A DNA stretch of 60,594 nt from positions 1-60,594 of the forward strand of contig CATKHK010000142.1 in assembly GCA_949751835.1 (NCBI GenBank), given 5' to 3'. Positions 53,520 through 60,594 of this stretch are shown piece by piece (the first letter of the stretch is position 1; each line of letters starts with the position of its first letter). The notes beneath the pieces were generated by a model. That model saw only the letters and a program-made list of their open reading frames with translations, had not been told where the DNA came from and did no database searches. Position numbers and translations under genes: made by a program. Source of the stretch: Blepharisma japonicum. Taxonomy: Eukaryota; Ciliophora; Heterotrichea; Heterotrichida; Blepharismidae.

Positions 53520-55521
53520 GCCTTATGCATTCTTCAGGTTATCAAGAAAAAATTTCTCAAGCTTCAAAAAAAGTCATTAGAAAAAGAATTTTACAATAAA
53601 AAACTTAATTAAATTATGAATTTAAGTTTAGTTATTAAAATACTCTGCAATTCTTACCTTTTTTGGCTCCTAAACTTTTTAATAAGTTATAAGCTTCGGT
53701 TTTATGGCTCTTTTCTGCTAAATCGAGAGGCGAATATCCCTTTTTACAAGTAGGTGATAGGTCAGCTCCGAAGCGAATTAGTTCGTTTATAATTTCTACA
53801 TGTCCATTTTCAGCAGCATAATGAAGTGCAGTCTGTCCTACCCTATCTTTTTTATCAATAATTGCTCCATGATTAAGCAAATAGACAACAGAATCTAGAT
53901 TTCCAAATAAGGAAGATGCAATAATCGGAGTTCATCCATTGTAATCCACAGCGTTTATATCGAATCCCGATTCTACAAGTTTTTCAACAACTTTTGTGCA
54001 TAAATAATCAGCAGCATGAACAATAATTGGCTTATTAGGATTAGGATATTCTACAATGTTAATAAGATTCCTTAGAGTTTCTTGCTGATTTTCTGCTATT
54101 GCTTTTTTTATAAGAGAATCAATAATTTTTAAAACTAGATCTTCATTTCTTACCGTAATATAATGCCTTGCTGCTTCATGAAGAATGGAGAATGGAAAAT
54201 AGTCTCAGTTTTCTATTACTATCTCAATTGCTGCAGGCATTAAAATTCAATATTCATTATGCTTGCATCTAAAATCTGAAAAATTATTTTGCTTAAAAAA
54301 TTGAAACATCTCTTTCTGGCTATTTCTCAAAGCTGCACAAATTGGATTGCAAAAGGTCTTATAATCAAAACCTTTCGGATACAAATTATGTTTCAAAAAT
54401 AATTGAAAAATAGGAATGTTTCCACAAAAAGAAGCATAAGTAACTGCTGGAACTTCTTCTATATGAAAAATAGATAAAGGTCATATATCAGCTTTATGCT
54501 TCAGAAATAAATCTACTAAGCTGTAATTTCCAACAGAAATCGCTGTATTCAAAAGACTAATGTTATACTCATTAGAGTAAAAGCATAAATTCAATCCATG
54601 CCTTATCATTATCTTAAAAGCCTCAGTAATCAAAAATTCGCTTTTATTAGATCTAATTAACTCCCAATAAGGAAAAATATTATTTTTGTCAGAAAAATTA
54701 TCATTTTTTCCCAAATCTACATCAATTCCAAGATTAAGCCAATTTTCTAAATATTGAAGATCACTTTCATCGTTTAACTCATCGAGAATAGTTCCAATTC
54801 ATTTGTTTACAACTTCAATATGGCATTTCTCTAAATAATTAATCGTTTTTGGACCCAAATCAGTGATAAATAGTTTTCTAAGTCTTGATCCACTTAAAGC
54901 TTCTTTTAGCTCATTTAAATTCTCATCCATCTGGCCAATATTAGAGCAATTTGTTACATCAAGTAACTCAAGCTTTTTAAAGCCCTTAACAATATTTATA
55001 AAATCTTCTCTTGAAGCGCGCGTATTTCCAGCATATAATATTTTCAAATTAGGAAAAATTTTTATTAAAGAATCAAAGTCTATAGGGTAATACCAATTAT
55101 TTGAAATTCTAAGCTCTTCAAGTCCGAACTCGAATTCATCACGCATCTTTCTATATTTCAAAATTGATTGACCAAGCTCATTTAATGTTATAAATGCATT
55201 TGTAAGATTAAGTTTCAAAAGTCCTGGCTGAGAAATGATTTCTAGATAATCACATGTGCTCACCAAATTCACATTTCTTAAATCAAGAGATTGGATCTTA
55301 AAAGAAATTGATTTACTATTGTATATTGAGAGTATTATTTCAGGATTAATCTTTGAAGACTGAAATTTTCATATATGCGTACCTTGGAATGATATATTGA
55401 GATAGGTTGCTTCTATTGCTTTTTTTCATCTTTTGCAGACTAACGCAATCTGGATTAGTTCATATATAGGCCCGACTGATGTGAGGATTTGAGAGAGAAC
55501 TGGTATAGGAATTCGTTCCAT
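53520..55521. repeat. Left arm of ~2 kb inverted repeat
   Basis: This arm contains F-box/ankyrin copy 2 on the minus strand and ~115 bases of its 3' flank. It pairs with the right arm at 55948-57935. The arms differ by scattered substitutions and small indels but are collinear throughout, including the 3' flank (AACTAAACTTAAATTCATA and a TTTTTTTCTTGATA-type word). Confidence 0.88.
53635..55521 (-). CDS. F-box/LRR/ankyrin protein, copy 2
   Basis: Intact under UGA=Trp: 628 residues from the ATG at 55521 to TAA. It has an F-box at ~7-45 (IPVLSQILTSVGPIYE then IALVCKRWKKA); LRR-like units at ~60-190 (SLDLRNV, LKLNLTNA, FPNLKILYAGNTRASREDF, KKLELLDVTNCSNI); a middle region with VTYASFCGNIPIFQLFLK; and C-terminal ankyrin repeats (NAVDYNGWTPIIASSLFGNLDSVVYLL, RVGQTALHYAAENGHVEII, KKGYSPLDLAEKSHK). 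F-box proteins are the substrate receptors of SCF ubiquitin ligases; LRR and ankyrin parts would choose the substrate. It is divergent from copy 3, with 426 bases between starts. Confidence 0.88.
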
Positions 55522-55604
55522 TGAATATAAATTATATTATTAAATAGAAGATTTAATCAGTATTTGCTAATGAGATTGCATATTTATAGCATGTTGAATA
55601 AAGT

Positions 55605-55830
55605 CTTTACTATTAAGCAAATAAGATAATCTCTTTTAAAAATATTTACTTAAAAACGTAAAATATTGCTCATGAAATCTAATATTTGGCATCTCTTTAC
55701 TTTATTTATGCTTTGAATATTTAAAAGTACATTTCTTTCTTTTAATTTCATTTATGGTAAGGATATAAATATAGAATATATTGATTATTTTAAATATAAT
55801 AAGCTTTTATAATTTATAAGCAATTAATAT
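55605..55830 (+). pseudogene. 3' relic of a third four-TM gene
   Basis: The sequence starts with the last codons of the four-TM gene (ACTATTAAGCAAATAAGATA) and continues with its 3' flank (ATTTATGCTTTGAATATTTAAAA, then a TTTAATTTCATTTA word). The rest of the gene is gone. Its place directly upstream of F-box/ankyrin copy 3 repeats the order seen at 46746-47865. Confidence 0.85.
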
Positions 55831-55947
55831 AATAAATCATTATTTAATAATCTTTAATAAGAAAGACTTAATTCAAATGCTATAAATATGAAATCTCATT
55901 AGCAAATTCTGATTAAATCCTCTATTTAATAATAAAATTTATATCCA

Positions 55948-57825
55948 ATGGAACTAATCCCTATACCAGTTCTGTCTCAAATCCTCACATCAGTCGGGCC
56001 TATATATGAACTAATCCAGATTGCGTTAGTCTGCAAAAGATGAAAAAAAGCAATAGAAGCAACCTATCTCAATGTATCATTCCAAGGCGCACGTATATGA
56101 AAATTTCAAGCTTCAATGATTCAGCCTGAAATAATACTCTCAATGTGCAATAGTAAATCAATTTCTTTTAAGATCCAGTCTCTTGATTTACGAAATGTCG
56201 GTTTGGTAAACGCATTTCAGGTAATAGAAATTTTTTCTCAGCCAGGACTTTTGAAAGTTAATCTTACAAATGCAATTATGGCATTGGATATGCTTTGGGA
56301 AAGTATTTTGATTTTAAAAGATAGAAAGATGCGCGATGAATTCGAGTTCGGACTTGAAGAGCTTAGAATTTCGAATAATCGGGATGACCCTATATACTTT
56401 GATGCTTTAATAAAAATTTTTCCAAATTTGAAAATATTATATGCTGGAAATACGCGCGCTTCAAGAGAAGATTTTATAAATATTGTTAAGGGCTTCAAAA
56501 AGCTTGAGTTACTTGATGTAACAAATTGCTCTAATATTGGCCAGATGGATGAGAATTTAAATGAGCTAAAAGAAGCTTTAAGTGGATCAAGCATTAGAAA
56601 ACTATTTATCACTGATTTGGGTCCAAAAACGATTAAGTATTTAGAGAAATGCCATATTGAAGTTGTAAACAAATGAATTGGAACTATTCTCGATGAGTTA
56701 AACGATGAAAGTGATCTTCAATATTTAGAAAATTGGCTTAATCTTGGAATTGATGTAGATTTGGGAAAAAATGATAATTTTGACAAAAATAATATTTTTC
56801 CTTATTGGGAGTTAATTAGATCTAATAAAAGCGAATTTTTGATTACTGAAGCTTTTAAGATAATGATAAGGCATGGATTGGATTTATCCTTTTACTCTAG
56901 GGAGCATGACATTAGTCTTTTGAATACAGCGATTTCTGCTGGAAATTGCAGCTTAGTAAATTTATTTCTGAAGCATAAAGTTGATATATATCCTTTGCAT
57001 AAATTTGATTTAAATGGGATTCCAGCAGTGTCTTATGCTTCTTTTTGTGGAAATATTCCTATTTTTCAATTATTTTTGAAATATAATTTGTATCCGAAAG
57101 ATTTTGATAATAAGACCTTTTGCAATCCAATTTGTGCAGCTTTGAGAAATAGCCAGAAAGAGATGTTTGAATTTCTTAAGCAGAATAATTTTTCAGATTT
57201 TAGATGCGTTAAGCATAATGACTATTGAACCGGAATGCCTGCAGCAATTGAGATAGTAATAAAAAACTGAGACTATTTTCCCTTCTCCCTTCTTCATGAA
57301 GTAGCAAAGTATCATATTCGGAATTTAAACAGAGATCTAGCTTTTAAAATTATTGATTCTCTTATAAAAAAAGCAATAGCAGAAAATCAGCAAGAAACTC
57401 TAAGGAATCTTTTTAATAACCATAATAGGCCAATTATAGTGCTTGCTGCTGAAAATTCATACTCAGAAATTGTTGAAAAAGTTGTAGAATCAGGATTCGA
57501 TATAAACGCTGTGGATTACAATGGATGAACTGCGCTTATTCTAGCTTCCTGGCGTGGAAATCTAGATTCTGTTGTCTTTTTGCTTAATCATGAAGCAATT
57601 ATTGATATAAAAGATATCTCAGGAATGACTGCGCTTCATTATGCTGCTGAAAATGGACATTTAGAAATTATAAACGAACTAATTCGCTTCGGAGCTAACC
57701 CATCATCTACTTGCAAAGAGGGATATTCACCTCTTGATCTAGCAGAAAAGAGCCAAAAAACCGAAGCTTATAACTTATTAAAAAGTTTAGGAGCCAAAAA
57801 AGGTAAGAATTGCAGACTATTTTAA
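55948..57825 (+). CDS. F-box/LRR/ankyrin protein, copy 3
   Basis: An intact 625-residue frame with seven or so TGA-Trp codons, collinear with copy 2. It has the F-box (IPVLSQILTSVGPIYE, IALVCKRWKKA), LRR-like units ending KKLELLDVTNCSNIGQMDEN, a middle segment with VSYASFCGNIPIFQLFLK, and three C-terminal ankyrin repeats (NGWTALILASWRGNLDSVVFLL, ISGMTALHYAAENGHLEII, KEGYSPLDLAEKSQK). Copies 2 and 3 share more with each other than with copy 1. Differences are scattered and mostly conservative, so both probably encode stable proteins. Confidence 0.88.
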
Positions 57826-57935
57826 TAACTAAACTTAAATTCATATTTAAATTAATTTTTTTATTGTAAACTTCTTTTTCTATGACTATTTTTGAAGCTT
57901 GAGAATTTTTTTCTTGATAGCCTGAAGAATATATA
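55948..57935. repeat. Right arm of ~2 kb inverted repeat
   Basis: It mirrors 53520-55521 and includes F-box/ankyrin copy 3 and its 3' flank. The 426-base centre between the arms holds the two promoters and the 3' relic of a four-TM gene. Confidence 0.88.
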
Positions 57936-58200
57936 AGACTAAAAAATGATACAAAGATTTATTTAGCTAAATTTGGGATCAAGAAAAATCGAGAATATGG
58001 GATATTCATAGAAGCAAGTAGAGAATTTATGGATATTACTTAAATAAAAATAGATCTATTTTATTTAATCAACTTAATATCAAATTACTTAATTTTTCAT
58101 TGCTTGCATTCTTGGATTAATTTGATTTCTCTTTCAAATAAGCTATCATATCATATATTAACTAGCTGCTACAGCAGACTTACGATCCTTATGGATCTTA
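57936..58200. other. AT-rich junction to the GC-richer right end
   Basis: AT-rich, non-coding DNA that ends at about 58160, where base composition and word usage change abruptly. Confidence 0.5.
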
Positions 58201-58329
58201 TTGTAATTTATCATACCATTGCCATGCAACTCAGTATCATGTGCAATGTCTGAGAGAGCTGTGCTGGCATATGCTCCATAACGATTAGCTGCATGCCCTG
58301 TATTAATTCCCCATCATTACATGTCTCGA

Positions 58330-58660
58330 GCTGGTACCTGCGTATGCTGTGTCGCCCCAACATATGGCATATCCTGTAGCAACATATCCTGAATCGATCC
58401 ATCTTGTGCTTGTACCGGGTGAGCTATGCTAATGCTTGATTCCTTGCGTTCAACTGCGTGTCCTACAGTCATCCCATCCTGCGACATGTCCTGAACTGGT
58501 GTCAGTTTATCCTGTAGCACTCCGACATATGCATGTCTTGTATCGACATGTCTTGAATCAACATATCTTGATCTAGTAAAGGTGTATCTCGTAGTATTCC
58601 AACATATGGCATGTCCTGAATTAGCATGTCTTGAATCAATACGTTTTGCAGTTCTACTCC
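58330..58660 (-). repeat. Degenerate repeats coding IQDM-type motifs
   Basis: The words CATGTCCTGAA, CATGTCTTGAATCAA and ACATATGGCATGTCCTG recur with drift. On the minus strand they code LIQDM, SIQDM and QDMPYVG motifs in broken short frames. This looks like a once-coding short tandem repeat. No family is recognised. Confidence 0.5.
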
Positions 58661-58740
58661 ACTCATAACAGCCTCGTCAGGAGTTTCACATATAGATCTA
58701 ATTCCGTCTTATATTCCAGTCGAAGAGACTTTATGTGCAG

Positions 58741-59030
58741 TCTGCGCTCCAATTTTCTCAATAAAATGTGCATCTTATATTGATACTTGTTCTTCAGCTA
58801 GAGGGTCTTCATGTGCTACATGTACTCCAGTATGCTCCATATCGTATTTATCTTGTGCTGATACTTGTATTTCATTTTGGGGTTTTTATGAGCAGCATGT
58901 GCTCCGGTCTACTCCATAAAATGTGCGTCCTGTACTGACACTTGTAATATAGTTAGGGGGTCTTCATGTGAAGCAAGTGATTCAGTCTGCCCCATGCGAT
59001 GTGAATCTTGTGCCACATGTCACTCACTAG
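58741..59030 (-). repeat. Degenerate 75-80 nt repeats, coding-like
   Basis: Three to four units start near 58761, 58841, 58916 and 58994. On the minus strand each reads approximately QVSVQDAHFME, TGAHAAHEDPLT, with small indels that change frame. The unit length is about 25 codons. The repeats lie downstream (3') of the retrotransposon fragment on the same strand and are far richer in GC than the genes to the left. Confidence 0.6.
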
Positions 59031-59183
59031 TCCCAACATCCTGTATAGATTCAGTTTCAGCTTAGCCATTACATCACCCACATGTGTTTTTTGCACTAGA
59101 GGTCCAGCCTGTCTTGTCTGGCCTGACAACAATTGCAGTTCTGACAAATCCACTATTTCTTGACAGCCTAAGCCAACAAATTC

Positions 59184-59567
59184 TTACGTTTGGACCATCG
59201 TATCTTTCGATGATTTAATCACTTTACTTATAAGTTCTTCTCTGCTCTCTTCATAAAGCGGACATCTAGTAAGAATTTGTTCTTCAGTCTCTTCAACCAT
59301 ACATGTGCCACATCTAAGGTCTTTAATCAGATGCCTCATGTACGCACACGCATTGCTGCTATTAAACCCTGCCCTTAGCCGATGTATGGCTCCAATCGCC
59401 ATTAGCATGCCCGAGTTCATTCCCACGTAAATAGGAACGTAGGTTTCTTCAGCACCCTTCATGGACCACATATAAAGTCCTGTTGATTTAGTTGTCTCAG
59501 TTTTTAGCCTGTCTAATAATTCTCCCACATTGACTTTCCTGGTTGATGTCTTCAATATCTGCTCCAT
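59184..59567 (-). mobile_element. Non-LTR retrotransposon protein, C-terminal fragment
   Basis: A 127-residue frame with the pattern found after the reverse transcriptase/RNase H part of LINE-type elements: IHRLRAGFNSSN, RCGTCMVEETEEQILTRCP, LYEESREELI. The C-x2-C ... x7 ... C spacing with ET and an R-x-x-L end is the zinc-knuckle-like tail. No reverse transcriptase domain lies upstream; a stop and then satellite DNA follow beyond ~59640. The copy is therefore 5'-truncated and surely inactive. The frame contains no TGA-Trp. Confidence 0.75.
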
Positions 59568-59741
59568 TCCTTCATATCTATTCTCTTAATCTGCTTATTA
59601 TTTCATGCCATTAAATCAAGTGCGTTCAGGTAGTCGTTGCACCTGCTGAATGAAGAAGAAAAGAATTACGATTGCCCTATCCTACTCCAAACATATCACC
59701 ACAACTCCAGCGCAACATCAGCACATTTGTACCACGTCACA

Positions 59742-59895
59742 CCTCATCACACCACATCACATCACATCACACCACATCACACCACATCACTCCACATCAC
59801 TCCACATCACACCACATCACACTACATCACACTACATCACACCACATCACACTACATCACACCACATCACACCACATCACACCACATCACACCAT
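59742..59895. repeat. (CATCACACCA)n satellite
   Basis: About fifteen units of a 10-nt motif CATCACACCA with variants (CATCACTCCA, CATCACACTA, CATCACATCA), in effect a 5-nt CATCA/CACCA alternation. The His/Thr/Ser-rich open frames it creates in three phases are repeat artefacts. Confidence 0.92.
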
Positions 59896-59929
59896 ATCAG
59901 CACAACATCAGCACACACATTATCGCACA

Positions 59930-60594
59930 ATACCTGGAGATTCAACATCAGGAGTACCTGGCCATAAAGGCACCATCAGCTGGCTTCCAAGGTTACCCAC
60001 CCCATACGGCGTGCTCTGGGCAACGCTAAGGGTTAGAATTAAAGGGCCTGGACCTTGGTTTAGGCTAAAGATGCCTTTCTGGCCCGGTGAGTCCCGTCCA
60101 CGTCGGACCGTGTCCGGATCGCTGCTTCTCAAAGTAGAAGTTCCCATACTCGCCTTGGAAACCTTCCCCTTCTTCTCTCCTTCGTCCTCAGGCACCGGAT
60201 GCGTCGTCCGGTCTTGCTGTTGTTGGGAAAGGAAGGACCTTGACTGCCATCTGCTGGCTATCGGCGGATGAGGTAAGCCTCATTGGTCCAGGGCGTCTCC
60301 CTTCCAGGAAGCAACCTCCGCCGGATATACTTTGTGACCATTGGAGTCAAAACACACTCTGTGGCTGTTCACCGAAGCTACTTCCCACAGTTTGGGACCA
60401 TCGCTGGCCAGGCATCGGTATGGTGGTGTCCATATTGATGTCATCAATATGTATATCCAATTTAAAGGGAATGAGTGTTTCCCAACCACAGGCGATAAAG
60501 ACTGGTACCTTTAGAGTGCCTAACAGACTCAAGTTAGTTCAAGGATCCAAAATCTGATGAAAAGAATACTCTGGTTATCGAATTTGACGCTCAG
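59930..60594. other. Unidentified GC-rich right end
   Basis: About 660 bases with over half G+C, in strong contrast to the rest of the window. Several overlapping open frames exist on both strands, as expected from GC content, but none shows a recognisable domain. It could be part of a mobile element, germline-limited DNA or foreign sequence joined in assembly. Confidence 0.4.

Noticed and set aside
59742-59895. CRISPR array
   Set aside because: The repeat is a 10-nt satellite without unique spacers, in a eukaryote.
60026-60036. Telomere remnant TAAGGGTTAG
   Set aside because: Single isolated match with no tandem copies; not at the end of the window.
59637-60271. His/Thr/Ser-rich proteins
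   Set aside because: Open frames in all three phases arise from the satellite; no conserved domain follows.

Overview
The window looks like nuclear DNA, probably macronuclear, of a heterotrich ciliate, most likely Blepharisma. Most open frames are cut by TGA exactly where conserved proteins need tryptophan: the DIW of kinase subdomain IX, the conserved VCKRW motif of the F-box and the last residue of kelch repeats. TAA and TAG are the only terminators. Three introns are visible and they are 15, 15 and 16 nt long (24691-24705, 25741-25755, 39324-39339). Intergenic DNA is very AT-rich and genes are packed, with some divergent starts only 36-55 bp apart. UGA=Trp together with 15-16 nt introns is the known Blepharisma signature. 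Gene boundaries below read TGA as Trp and remove those introns.

1-44 kb is ordinary, gene-dense sequence. In order it holds: a kelch protein; a 5'-incomplete arrestin; a multi-span membrane protein; a kinase-kelch fusion; a coiled-coil protein; a tandem pair of SLC35F6-like transporters; a dual-specificity phosphatase fused to a degenerate oligoribonuclease domain; a membrane-anchored E2-type acyltransferase; two unknown proteins; a B-box-kelch protein that shares the kinase protein's propeller; a nucleotide-sugar transporter; an unknown acidic protein; two coiled-coil proteins; a small protist-type domain protein; a NEK kinase; a possible axonemal protein; a peroxisomal 3-ketoacyl-CoA thiolase with a PTS2; a SET-like protein with a signal peptide; a pseudokinase next to a Hippo/MST kinase with a SARAH tail; a SWEET transporter; an NT-C2 protein with a CaaX end; SERF; RecQ helicase; a CTD-type phosphatase; glutathione reductase; and a Sel1-like protein with a CaaX end. 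An inverted, decayed copy of the phosphatase-reductase pair follows at 42.3-43.9 kb.

44-58 kb is a recently reshuffled accessory region. A module of one four-TM membrane protein gene and one F-box/LRR/ankyrin gene is present several times, as intact genes, a frameshifted copy and relics. Two F-box/ankyrin genes form a large head-to-head inverted repeat. Embedded in the region is a decayed aromatic amino acid hydroxylase beside an intact aromatic amino acid decarboxylase.

58.1-60.6 kb is richer in GC and differs in texture. It holds the C-terminal part of a non-LTR retrotransposon protein on the minus strand, degenerate coding-like repeats, a (CATCACACCA)n-type satellite and about 660 bp of GC-rich DNA I cannot identify. 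I saw no telomere, tRNA, rRNA or CRISPR array.
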